A stretch of DNA of 64,000 nt from Hawksworthiomyces lignivorus. Its lineage: Eukaryota > Ascomycota > Sordariomycetes > Ophiostomatales > Ophiostomataceae. A program made the translations under genes and the position numbers. The notes below the pieces were generated by a model. The model searched no databases, was not told the DNA's origin, and saw only the letters and a list, made by a program, of their open reading frames with translations. Positions 34,008-45,067 of the stretch are shown piece by piece; the first letter of the stretch is position 1, and every line of letters begins with the position of its first letter. The stretch is taken from assembly GCA_002917075.1 (NCBI GenBank), contig NTMA01000039.1, positions 479,313 to 543,312 of the forward strand, in the 5' to 3' direction.

Positions 34008-36600
34008 GGTAGGGAGATTGCTGATTTGGAGAGAATGTATTTCGATACAGATTCCGGATTTGTTGTCAAGATAACGAGGGTACAGCGAGTCGCGTTTTTG
34101 AACTCTTCCAAAATCTTTATTTATAATTCGATAGGTTCTCGGAATACCAAGAACAGAAAAACGAGTGTGTCAAAGAAGTAAAGAAAAAACTGTTTACGAA
34201 ATAGACGAAAAAGAAGGAAAAGATGGATATTAAAACTGGAGAGGACAAAGAAGATAGAAGGAAATAGAAAACGTCAGGAGGTATGTATGGGCGGATACGA
34301 GGTATTATCAACAAGTACGAGGTAGAACGTCTACGTAACGAGGTAACTTCTGGACGAGGCTAGTTGGTGATGTGCCCCTACCAGTACAGTACGAGGAACG
34401 AACCCACAAAGAAAAGAGGGTGATGCAGGCACCAGAAGAGCGTGCACATGGGGAAGACTGCAGAGTACGAGTATGTTCGTATATCAGCGGACGCAGCGCA
34501 TGTCGAACAGTGCGTGACACCATCGAAGCAAAAGGACTTTTCTTTCTGGAAGACTGACGAATCCAAGAGACGGATTTTTCCCAATTTTCACCGAACCAGA
34601 CCCGCTCGAGCCGCTGTCCAACCTTTTGCACACGCTTGTACGAGTCCAATTCTAGGAAAAAAAAGAGAATTCGGCGCTGGGAAGAGGGATCTTGCAGATC
34701 ATGAGGTACAAGAGAGGTACTATTCCCGTAACTTTCTATGAGACCCGCAGGTAGGGAGAGTGCCGAAGTAACATGGTATGAACACGAGAAATCTGGTGAG
34801 AGGGACTAACCCAAAGGGCCAGAACAGACAAGTGAGGAGGCAAGCAGAGCAAACTCTAGCCCAAGAAACACAAGAAAACGCCGTAAAAACGGGAAAAAAA
34901 GCACAGAGGAAAACACCATGTGTGTGGGTCGACCATGCACCGCTCCGTCCTGGTACCTTGCGCTAGTGGCGATAGGGACAGCTGGGAAGGGATTTGTACG
35001 TGTACGAGCGAAACAGAACACAAAAAAGAAAGCAAAAAAGAAAGGGACAAAGGATCCGTTGTACAAGCGTGTTCGTAATGGAGGGAGGGATAAGGTCATC
35101 ACCAACAAGCCAACCCCTGGACCCCTGGTGGCCGCACCTTTGCGCCCATTGTGAGCCTCTAAGATCGCCTATTCGTCTGCTGCTGCTCGCTTTTGTGGCT
35201 TTTGTTTCGTTTCCCTTTTTGCTCCTTTCTCAATGGACACAAACTTCTCCTATTCAAGCATTGTAAAGGAGTCAATTCTTCAATTGGGACACTAACACGG
35301 ACGTTGGCATCTGGGATCTTATTCCAAACCCATGTCCTAATAAATTATTAAAAAAAAAATCGAAGTCACACAATTCACTTGCTGCGTCCAGTACATACTC
35401 TCACACTGTACTTCGGACGCTTCAACCCACACATGTGACGAGAATAAATGCGTGACAAGAGGAATCAGGCAAATTAATCAGAGAGGAGAAGTAATTAGGT
35501 CAAGAAATGAGAGGCGGTGGTTTCTCCAGCTACAGGGCGGCACCAGGACCAGAATACGAGGTGCTAGCCAGCGCAATTCGATCACCAGATGACAACACGC
35601 TGGAACAACACGAGAAGCGAAAATACACCACGTCATTTTGCAGCACGGTACCAAATCACCACGCAGTAGTACTAATATAATACGTCTCTATGTGCAATGA
35701 CGCCCAAGCACTGTGATAGCATACACTGAAAGCTGAAGAGATTTTTAGGCCCTGTTTGCTGACTGAGAACCCTGCAATTTGTTATGGGCCTTTCGTTGGC
35801 AAACTATCCCAACTTTCCCAATCTCAAGGGTTCCCACTGTTGAAAAAAACCTGGTCTGTTGTGCATAAATATAGCAACACAAACGGGGACAGCATTCCCT
35901 TGTCTGCTGTTTAGTTCCGGCTGGACCGGCCTGCGGGGGAAAGGGTTTGTTGGCCGCTGCACTAGGCAGGGGGACCTCCTTATCCAGATTTGTGTGGCTA
36001 GCCTGACAGCTGACGAGTACACGTACAAAACATCTCTAGAATGCCACTATTGGATAGATACACACTTACGAAGTACGAGTATAGGGAGACAGTGTGGGAA
36101 AATCTCTTTTCTTTCGTGGAGCCGCCACGCATTCCACTCGCCACAGCAGAATATGGCTTTCCTTGCTTCTCTCTGTTTCGATATGCACATGCACACTCTC
36201 CGTAATGGTGCATATGCGAAACATGTTCAGACAAGATGGCACTTGCCGCTGGCTTAGAGACTTGGAATAACTGGGCACCTCATGAAGCTAGAAGACTACG
36301 TGAGATTACTTGTAGATTGTGATGAAGAGAAGCAGAACGCTTCGGGCTGCGATACCGAGAGCCACGCTGATCGCCGGAACTCGACTTATACAATTTAACC
36401 CATGGCAAACGACCATGCTTGAAATTCCCCTTCAGCCCATGTGGCCTTGAAGATTTGTAGTCCAATGCGTCCATCAAAGATAGATAAGAGCAGAAATTCC
36501 GTATTATCCCATACACGCCGCGCAGTGCACGTTTCCAAAGAAAAGAAAAAAAAACAACGTGCCATGTCTATCTCGCAAGCAATAACCGGAAGCACCCCCC
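34008..36600. other. Spacer of 2.6 kb
   Basis: The first part is the 5' flank of the glucanase; the plus strand is purine-rich over about 34,100-35,070, matching a CT-rich leader on the minus strand. The rest is mixed composition without a supported frame. The frame 35859-36257 plus has no recognisable domain. No repeat or RNA gene was identified. Confidence 0.5.
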
Positions 36601-38553
36601 TTAGAAGTTTGTCTCGATGAGGCGGGCGACGAGGTCGTTTGACTCTGGCAGCTCGGGGTAGTCGAGGTTCACGACGCCGAGGCGCGCCTGGCTGCCAGCG
36701 CCGTAGGTCTGCTGCAGGTGCTCATTTGTCAGGACGTTCATGCCGGTGACCCACTTGCCGATAAAGTCGCTGTGGGCGCCGACGGCGATCCACTTTGCCT
36801 CGGCGATCTCGCCGTGCTCGGCGGGGTCGCCGACGCAGGAGCAGAAGTTGAGGTACCAGTCGTGGGGCTCGACGTCTTCCTCGCTGGCGGCGCCGCCGGT
36901 GGCGGCGTTCTCCATCATCTTCTGGACGAAGCTGCCCTTGGACGAGATGAGGTCGTGCAGGGCGATGCGGTCGGCGTACTTCCACTTGTCCTGCAGGCGG
37001 ACGCGCACCTGGGTGGGTGTGACGAGGGTAAAGTCCGGGTTGTCGTCGAGCCAGCCCGACAGGTCGAGGCCCTGCCGCCCCGTGGGCTGCACGTCCGGGT
37101 CGCCCGCGTAGCGCCGCAGGAGCACGGCGCGGCCGCGCACGTCGCCCAGCTTGGGCGTCACGGGCTCGACGTGCCAGCGGTGCCGGCCGGTGCCGGGCCA
37201 GGGCGGCGTCGACGCAACGGCGTCGGCGACCGTGTTGTAGAAGACGGCCGGGTGGTCCTTCTGCTCCTGCGACGTGTCGTCGTTGTTGATGGACACGAGC
37301 ACCGTCTCCGTAGGCGGCGCGAGGTCCGCGCCGTCGGTGCCCGCCGCCGGCCACAGGAAGCCCCAGATCTCGTCCATGACCGACTCGAACGACAGGTAGC
37401 GCGGGTAGTCGATGGGGATGCCGCCGTGGTAGCAGTAGAGCTTGCCGTCCTTGTGGCGGCGCAGGCGCAGGTCGAAGAACCGGATGCCCAGCGCCAGCTG
37501 CTGGCTGATGGACAGGTACTGCGTGCGCACAAAGGGGATGTTGCTGCGCGCGCAGCTGTCGTGCGTGCCCGGCACCGTGAACTGCGAGATGGGCTGGTCG
37601 TCCGGCAGGCCGGCCATCCACGAGGCCAGCGAGTAGCGCAGCACCGGCCGCGAGTACCACCGGAGGTCGCGCGTCTTGGTGTTGTCGTTGAAGACGCAGT
37701 GCACGTGGCCGTTCAGAATGGCAATCTGCGGCGGGTCGGCCGCCGTCGTGTCGGCCACCGCCTCGTGCGGTGCCCAGGCGCCGTTGCTAAACGCAGCCAC
37801 GTACACGGCATGGGTCTCGTCGCTGGGCCCGGCCTCGATGATGCCTAGATAGGCGCTGCTGCCAAAGGACACGGCGCTGACGCCGGATGCAGCCCGGCCC
37901 TCCGACACGTCGTCGGACTGCGACCAGGACTGCTCAATGTAGTCGTAGCGGAAGCCCATAATGTGGCGCTCGTCGGTGTCTGCGCCGCAGAGAACGTGGA
38001 GCATGCCTTCGATCACGAAGAGGGCAGGAATGCCGCGAAACTTGTCGTCCGCGCCGGCCACCAGCTGCGGTGCTGCCCACTGCTTGGCGTCCTCCCCGAG
38101 AGCGGACCAGATTGTGTAATAAAGCTGGCCGTCGCGCAGAAAAACGAGAAACAATTTATTGTGAAATGCCACGAGGGCCGGTGTCGAATGTGCCACAATG
38201 CCAGCGCCGGCATCTAGCGGCCCCAGGTTGGTCCACGCAACGGTCGCGTCGTCGTCGTCATGCACGAAGTGTGCCATTTCGCCGCTCTCGCCCTGCACTA
38301 TTACCACGTGCAGCACACCGTTCAGGTTCGTAAGAACCGGCAAGCCAGCTTGGGGGAACTGCTGCGGCTGGCTAAACTGCAGCTCGTTGCCGCTGCCGCT
38401 GGTCTGCGCATACCAGAGCTGTCCAGAGAGGTCGGTCCAGAGACACCAGAGCCGGCCTCGGTACGTAGCGATAGCCGGCACAGAGGCCGACTGACCTTGG
38501 CCATCCTTGAAGAGAAAGCCGGTCTTGGAAGTTCCTTGCGGGAGCCAAGCCAT
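36601..38553 (-). CDS. PI-PLC X-domain phosphodiesterase with N-terminal beta-propeller-like domain
   Basis: The 650-aa intronless product joins two modules. Residues about 1-300 form repeated blades of the fucose-lectin/sialidase-like propeller type, for example VPAIATYRGRLWCLWTD, TPALVAFHNKLFLVFL, IPALFVIEGMLHVLC and PPQIAILNGHVHCVF, spaced about 50-60 residues. Residues about 315-640 are a phosphatidylinositol-specific phospholipase C X-domain of the small bacterial type. QFTVPGTHDSCARS carries the first catalytic His (about H331). IRFFDLRLRRHKDGKLYCYHGG carries the second (about H376). There is no EF-hand, Y or C2 domain and no obvious signal peptide from ATG 38553. It could cleave PI or GPI-type lipids. 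The substrate and whether the propeller binds sugar are unknown. Confidence 0.87.
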   Translation of the reverse strand: MAWLPQGTSKTGFLFKDGQGQSASVPAIATYRGRLWCLWTDLSGQLWYAQTSGSGNELQFSQPQQFPQAGLPVLTNLNGVLHVVIVQGESGEMAHFVHDDDDATVAWTNLGPLDAGAGIVAHSTPALVAFHNKLFLVFLRDGQLYYTIWSALGEDAKQWAAPQLVAGADDKFRGIPALFVIEGMLHVLCGADTDERHIMGFRYDYIEQSWSQSDDVSEGRAASGVSAVSFGSSAYLGIIEAGPSDETHAVYVAAFSNGAWAPHEAVADTTAADPPQIAILNGHVHCVFNDNTKTRDLRWYSRPVLRYSLASWMAGLPDDQPISQFTVPGTHDSCARSNIPFVRTQYLSISQQLALGIRFFDLRLRRHKDGKLYCYHGGIPIDYPRYLSFESVMDEIWGFLWPAAGTDGADLAPPTETVLVSINNDDTSQEQKDHPAVFYNTVADAVASTPPWPGTGRHRWHVEPVTPKLGDVRGRAVLLRRYAGDPDVQPTGRQGLDLSGWLDDNPDFTLVTPTQVRVRLQDKWKYADRIALHDLISSKGSFVQKMMENAATGGAASEEDVEPHDWYLNFCSCVGDPAEHGEIAEAKWIAVGAHSDFIGKWVTGMNVLTNEHLQQTYGAGSQARLGVVNLDYPELPESNDLVARLIETNF

Positions 38554-39655
38554 TTTCTTTGAGGAATGACAAGTTAGAGCTCCGGATTCAGCCAAGAAGA
38601 GCAAAAATGGTTAGTTGCCTACCGAGAGCTGTCTTGCCAAGAGATTTTTTGCTAGATCTAATCGCTAGCCACCTAGGCTATATATCATGTATGTATATCG
38701 CAGCAGGTAAAACAATATCTTCTAAATGAAAACGGTGCGATATACGTTAGTCAGAGGGATAGAAATATCCCTGAATTGAGGTCGAATTCGAAACAGCCGC
38801 CCTTTGACTTCCCCCTCCCCCTCCTTGTGTTTTAGCCGCATTATCTAGCTGGCTTTTTCAGCTGCTTTTGACATCACACGGCTTGGATCAAGCAGAAAAC
38901 GTGGTGTGTACGTTTGCTATCCACCCCCGTCTGGAGACTAAACAGGGCCAGATAAGATCCCTCAAACCAGGTTTCTGGCACCGATCTGTACTAAAAGTGC
39001 AAATAAATCTGCGGGAAATAAAGTGGATGGAAGACCTCAGCTCTAAAAGACGAAAGTCCTTTGCTGCGGCGCAAAGAAGCGGACTAAAGAGGCAATTTGG
39101 ACTGAACGATATTTGTCAAGAGACGTCAGGAAAAAAGACAATTAAGAGCGAGAGCTCTTAGAATGACGATAACAGCTCCGTATCTCGACTTACGGGTTGG
39201 GTGAAGCTCAACATCTGCTCGTAAGATGGGCTTAGAATTGAGGGACCCTGTCCCTGCCAAGAGCACCCACAAACAAGGGACCGTCATGACGTATGTCTCT
39301 GTATTGCGGAGCCTTCCCCAACTGAGGAGCCCTATTAAGAGAAATATCGCAAGCCAAAAAACCAGCAGATATGTAGCTCCACTAATAGAATCCAAAAAGA
39401 GCACGCGACATCACGTGTACCTATGTGAAGCTATCCCTTCTTCCCCCTTTTTTTCTGCCTGATCACATCTCCGGCCTCGCTTTTGAGCTCCAACGCGTGT
39501 TTGGACGCGTATTTTTGCATCTCCCTCTTTTTCACTTTCTCATCTGGAGGCGGGTTGGACAGTGAAGCATTTGTGACTGCGCTGGTTTGGGCTGTGGAGA
39601 CATTTCGCATCTTGCAGCCTTTGATTGTTACTGCTCTCCGCACACAGACCGAGCC
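38554..39655. other. Divergent intergenic region, PI-PLC / zinc transporter
   Basis: The region contains both 5' flanks. CT-rich tracts lie at 38,810-38,830 and 39,430-39,550, the latter in the probable leader of the transporter. The frame 38868-39161 plus has no recognisable content. Confidence 0.5.
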
Positions 39656-41161
39656 ATGGGGTTTTTTTCCCGGCTGGGCGGCGCTGGCCACGGACGGCGC
39701 TTTGGCATCGTCCTCGCACTGGCCATATTGCTGCTGCTCTCTTTTGCCTCGGCCCCAGCTTCGGCAGATTTGGCGCCCAAGGCGGACGTGCTCCCGCCTC
39801 TGAGCTCCCACGAGCTCAACGAGCAGCTGCAGGAGTGCGAGGTGGTCCAGGCGCTCGGCCGCCAGAAGCAGCTTCTGCAGGGCGGCGGCGGCCACGACGG
39901 CAGCGCAGCGCCGTCTTCGACGACGGCCAAGATCTTCGCCATCTTGTTTCCGGGAAGCCCTGCCGTCAATGCGCTGCTGGCGACGCTGTACATCTCCGGG
40001 CCGCCGAATTTCCTGCTGGCGCTGTGCCCGCCCAACATCGACCCCGCGTCGCTGTCGGTGATGGTGGCCTTTGCCGTCGGCGGCCTGCTGGGCGACACCC
40101 TGTTCCACCTGCTGCCGGAGATCTTCGTGGGCGAGGACGACGAGCGGGCCGACCGGGCCCGGCTGGTGCTGGTGGAGCCGAACCGCAACCTGCTGCTGGG
40201 CCTGGCCATCCTGGTCGGGTTCATCACGTTCGTGGCCATGGACAAGGGGCTGCGCATCGCCACCGGCGGCGGCGGCGACGGCCACGACCACGGCCACAGC
40301 CACAGCCACAGCCACAAGCACGACTCTTCCGCCTCCTCCTCCTCCTCCGCCGCCGTGACCACGTCTGCCGACGCGGCCAACGGGTCGGCGTCTGCAAAGT
40401 CCCGCAAGAAGGACGGCAAGAAGAAGGACGACAAGGCCTCCAAGGCTGCTGCTGCTGCTGCTGCTGCTGCTGAGCGCCCGGCCGCAGAGGCCAATGCGAG
40501 CGTCAGGCTCTCCGGCTACCTCAATTTAATGTAAGAAACTACAAGAGAAGCAGCGATGGCCTTTTTTTTGTGTTCCAAGTTTGCGGTTGTGCTGACAGCA
40601 TCCCCCCCCTGCAGTGCCGACTTTACCCACAACATCACCGACGGCCTCGCCATGTCGGCCTCCTTTTACGCTTCGCCGACCATCGGCGCGACTACGACCG
40701 TGGCCGTCTTCTTCCACGAGATCCCGCACGAGGTTGGCGACTTTGCCCTGCTCGTCCAGTCGGGCTTCTCCAAGCGGGCCGCCATGGGCGCCCAGTTCAT
40801 GACGGCGATCGGCGCGCTTCTGGGCACCGTCATAGGCATCTTGGTGCAGGAGTATGGAGGGAACAGCAGCGGCAATCCCGCCACTGCAGATTCGGCAGCA
40901 GTAGCTGCAGGCGCCGCAGCGTGGGACGCAGCGATTTCGGGCCGCGGCGGGCTCCTGGGCACCAGCCTGACGTGGGGCGACATGCTGCTGCCGTTTACGG
41001 CCGGAACCTTTCTCTACGTCGGCACGGTGGCCGTCATCCCGGAGCTGCTGGAGACGGACCTGACCGGCAGCAGCAAGCTAGCGGCGCTGCGCAATACGCT
41101 GGTGCAGTTTGGCGCCATTGCCGCCGGAGCTGGCATTATGCTTTATATTTCATGGCATTAG
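39656..41161 (+). CDS. YKE4: ZIP-family zinc transporter, Yke4/ZIP7 (SLC39A7) type
   Basis: The protein is expected in the ER membrane, balancing zinc between cytosol and secretory pathway. Exons 39656-40530 and 40615-41161 give 473 aa; the intron is GTAAGA...CCTGCAG (84 nt). Residues about 15-37 are a signal sequence or first membrane segment. Transmembrane segments follow at about 115-135 and 182-200, and four or five more lie in exon 2. A cytosolic His-rich loop (GHDHGHSHSHSHKHD, about 208-222) and a Lys/Ala-rich linker precede the metal site. The key ZIP signatures are LIADFTHNITDGLAMSASF, created by the splice junction, and AVFFHEIPHEVGDFALL (about 322-338). Both match the LIV-1/HKE4 branch. 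A CTG/GCT trinucleotide run near 40,446 encodes poly-Ala. Confidence 0.94.
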
Positions 41162-42857
41162 ATGTGAGTCACCGGGAGCTACGGACTTGACGGAGATTGG
41201 ACGAAGCGGTCTAAGCGACCCGATTCAGCACTTAGTTTCTGCTTTAGGAGATTTTGTACGCCTTGTGCCGGTGGTACTTTGGAAATCTAGATGCCTCTCC
41301 GGAAGCTAACCTGCATAAACGCAGGGGTGGAACAGGAACTTAAAAAAAAAAAAAAAAACACAAGATAAAATAGATCGAAGCGCGTACGAAGCTAAAGAAT
41401 AGAAAGGAGATTGATGAGCGGCTCAAGCGTCCAACCTAGCAAAAGTGATTCACCGTCTAAGTCTATGTTCGGGTTCTTTAGGAGACGAAAGGAACAAGAA
41501 TCCTAAACCAGGAATAAAATCACCACTCATGAGGCACATTTCGAATCGTCAGGCAATTCATCTTTGCACACGGTTTGCTCTTGTGCAGGTACGCTGCATC
41601 CTTCGTACGTAAATACGAATTGAGTTTTTGAGCTGAGCTTGGTCGCATCGTCCAAGCTATCAAGCACGTGGGGACGTTCATTGTTTGGTGTCTTACCATA
41701 CTCCGTGGAGCAACCTTGGGTTCTCGACGAGGCATCTCCAAGCAGGGCTCCGACAGGGAACCTGTTTGGCACCACTCTCCCACGCCACCCGCTAACCGGG
41801 GTGTTTCTCCACGTGGAACGAGCGCGGAACGAGTTGAGAACTTTACGGGTATTAGTGCTAGATCTTTGTTCCGGTGTGTGCTTTGGATTGGATAGCAAAT
41901 AATAACCAAGACTTGAAACGAATACGGAATTCCGCGTTGAAAAAAGAAAAAAAAAGAGCAACAAAGAGCTGTTTTCCGGCTGGCAATTTATCCACTAAAA
42001 ACAGCAGGAGGCCTGAAGCAGGGATTCAAGAGAACAACAAAACGAACTGACATGATGGAATTGCATGCTGGCAAGCATTCTTAAAGACCTTCAACAAAAT
42101 CTGAATGCTCCTCTACAGTCTCCGGGAACTGGCAACGTTTATGCCCCCCCCCCCCCCCCCCCTTTTTTTTTTTTTTTTTTGCTGAAATTGATGTCACAGT
42201 GAGAAAATTCCAAGCTCATACAGCGAGAGATATTTGTTTGCGGCCGCTGTCAAGACACAGATGCAATAATTAGAAGCAGTTGTCTTGGCTGAAGGACCAG
42301 TGGGGCCAGGCTTGCTCATCTGCGTTTCGCTTCAGTTCGCTAGCAAGGCGGCATTAAATTTACGTGCAGGTATTAGTATGTCGCCTTCGGTGACAATGGT
42401 ACTAGAGCTGCATAAGAATTTGGATACCTGGATTCGGAAAAGTTCTAGCCAGTTCTACACCTTCAATCTACATACAGTCGCACAATATTTCACCTTCTTC
42501 GAAATGCTCACCATTAATCAGCGGGCTGTTTATTTCGATGATGAAATGAGCCTCGTACAGGAGGGAACCCCGCATGGCTTGACATGCTATGGCGTGCTAG
42601 AGATTTTTCGGTTTGGCTAAAGAATTCCCGGCAGCTAAGTTAGCCGTGGTTCGAGGAATGATATCCGGAACCCTCTCGAAATAATATGTGAGAACCCTCT
42701 CGGCATTTCCATATATACTACAGCTCTGCGTGGTGTGTCTGGCCAGCTGAAGATGAAAACTCAGGTCAATTCATATCTCTCAACGAACTGTTCAATTCGT
42801 GCAAGAGAGCCCCAGGCCAGCACATCTATTTCTTCCGAGCCAGCTTCATAATTCAGA
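41162..42857. other. Intergenic spacer of 1.7 kb
   Basis: The region holds an A run at 41341-41358 and the C19-T18 homopolymer pair listed separately. Frames at 41520-41964 and 42285-42620 have no recognisable domain. The last 200 nt are the promoter of the oxidoreductase gene. Confidence 0.5.
42144..42180. repeat. Adjacent homopolymers, about 19 C then 18 T
   Basis: An uninterrupted C tract (42144-42162) is followed directly by a T tract (42163-42180). Exact lengths depend on assembly quality, because sequencing of such tracts is error-prone. Confidence 0.85.
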
Positions 42858-44002
42858 ATGAAGGAAGCCCTTGTTGCCAAAGGTGAGAAAGCTTGCCCGT
42901 GGCCTCCTCTCCTCGCATGTGTCTGTTATTATCGTAACGTCGACACGCAAAATGGAGTGTGACATGCTCTTCTGTTGCTGATAAATGAAAACTTTTTATT
43001 ACAGGACCCAAGGTCACCATTATCGACTCTCCCATTCCGGAGCCAAACGATGACCAGGTCTTGATCAAGGTCATCGTTTCCGGCTCCAATCCCAAGGACT
43101 GGAAGGTCCCCTTCTGGACCGGGGACAACGCAAATGTCGGCGACGACATTGCCGGCATCGTGGCCAAAGTCGGCGCTAACGTCACCGAATTCAAGCCCGG
43201 CGACCGCGTCGCCGCCTTCCACGAGATCCGCGCGCCGCACGGCAGCTACGCCGAGTACGCCATCGCGCCGCAGGGTACCACATTTCACATCCCCGCCAAG
43301 ACAAGCTTCGAGGAGGCGTCCACCCTCCCGCTTGTGGCGCTGACCGCAGCCGTCGGCCTGCACGCCGACCTGGGTCTGCCGACGCCGTGGGCCCCGGCCA
43401 AGGAGCAGATTCCGCTCATCGTCTATGGCGCATCCTCGGGCGTGGGCGCCTTTGCCGTGCAGCTGGCCAAGCTGAGCAACATCCACCCCATTATCGCGGT
43501 TGCCGGCGCCTCCATCCCCTTTGTCGAGACGCTGATCGACCCGAGCAAGGGCGACGTGGTCGTGGATTACCGCGGGGGCGACGACGCCGCCGTCGCCGCG
43601 CTCAAAAAGGCCATTGGTGATCTTCAGGTCCGCCACGCCCTCAACGCCATCAGCGAGGGCAGCAGCAGCTACATTATCAGCGAGGGGCTGCAGGAGGGCG
43701 GCACCATCAGCGTCGTGCTGCCCTTTAAGGGCGACGAGCGCATCAAGAACAAGGTCAACCACATCCAGACGGGCGTGGGTCGCGTGCATAAGGACCTCCT
43801 AGATTTTGGCTTCGTGTACTCCCGCATCCTTGGACGCACCCTACAGGACGGCCGGCTCAAGCCTCACCCGCACCAGGTGAGCCCTGGTGGCCTCAGCGGC
43901 ATCGAGGAGGCCCTGACCAACCTTCAGAACGGCAAGGCGCACGGCTTCAAGTACGTGTTTCGTATCGAGGAGACGGAGGGTGCTGGGAAAGACAAATTGT
44001 AG
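42858..44002 (+). CDS. Medium-chain dehydrogenase/reductase, quinone-oxidoreductase-like
   Basis: Exon 1 is 25 nt (42858-42882, MKEALVAK) and exon 2 is 43005-44002, giving 340 aa. The intron is GTGAGA...TTACAG (122 nt). The N-terminal GroES-like domain contains SGSNPKDWKVP, GDDIAGIVAKVG and FKPGDRVAAF. The nucleotide-binding fold shows VYGASSGVGAFAVQLAK, an AxxGxxG-type site that favours NADPH. The zinc ligands of alcohol dehydrogenases are absent, so this is a zinc-independent MDR reductase of the zeta-crystallin / trans-enoyl reductase type. Stand-alone fungal members reduce diverse quinones or enones. No polyketide synthase lies nearby, so a role in secondary metabolism is not supported. 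Confidence 0.88.
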
Positions 44003-45067
44003 TTGTTTGTTAGCAGGAAGAGTGAGTTTGCCGAAGCAGAGAATGGGAGGAATAATTCTAGATACCAACAGGAAATGAAAGAAACTGTACAAAATAAGAC
44101 AGCTGGACATTACTGCTTATTTATTGTAGCAGCACAACAATGATTTTGAATCTGACAAAGCATAAGACGTGCTGTATGTAGCGGCAACCAACGCTAAAGT
44201 TTCCTTTTCGAAGAGCGTGCTGCACGTCTTCGGCAGCGGTTTCTTTCGCTCAACTTCGAGTATGTGAGTCGCGTTTGCACTTCGCTCTCTCATGGCGCCT
44301 TGCCTTGAGAAAATCTCAGGAGCCAAGAAGGAAATAGTGTCAAGTATCTTAAAATCATATTCCAGTGATTCTTGCGCAACTGATGTCAGCTCCACACGGC
44401 GAAGATGGGAAGAAGCAGCAGGTCTCAGGACGATACACCTGTGAATCTTACACAGGCCACAGGATGAATTGCGAGAGCGAGAGGACACATTAGCTCCGTA
44501 ATAATCTAAGGAAAGGCGTGCTCGCTGCTGCCAAGGTGACGGAGTAAGAAAAGCTTGGCCGGAAGAACTTTGGTACGATGCTTATTCTTTCTTAGGGTCA
44601 CGACACGGAACGTACCGCTGCCACCGTGCCTCTAGAACCACAGATCTCTAGGCTCCACTGTCTTCTGCTAGTTCGACAGAAAAGCAGATCAAAGGTTGCA
44701 GCAGCCTGGAGAGATGTTCCTGGCAGCGGTGTGCGGCTGAGCTGGACTCGACCTAGCGTCTGATACCACCCAAAAGCTTATTTTGACCACCTTCGCGACT
44801 AGCTCAAAGTAATGGGCAAAGTAAAAAAAATCTACTTTCCATAGAATCAAAGTAAGAAATCATGTTGAAGCGCAATTCATAGTGGAATATGTTAATAAAT
44901 TAAGCAGAGAAACGGGTTGAATAAAGAAACTTCGCTATAAGATGGACAAGAAAGACGCGTGACACGAAAACTCGTGTAATATGCTGGACCCCGCAGCCAA
45001 TTCTCCATCTCTTTTATCATGCAAGCGGATCCAACGCCGTCCCCATGCACCATCATGTTGCTTATGC
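44003..45067. other. Intergenic, convergent 3' ends
   Basis: A 123-codon minus-strand frame (44488-44117) is present, but it has no recognisable motif and lies in the expected 3' flank, so it is not called. Otherwise the spacer is of mixed composition. Confidence 0.5.

Noticed and set aside
36718..37848. 376-codon plus-strand frame
   Set aside because: It is antisense to the PI-PLC coding sequence and has a Val/Arg/Gly-rich product without motifs.
44117..44488. 123-codon minus-strand frame
   Set aside because: It has no recognisable motif and lies in the 3' flank between convergent genes.
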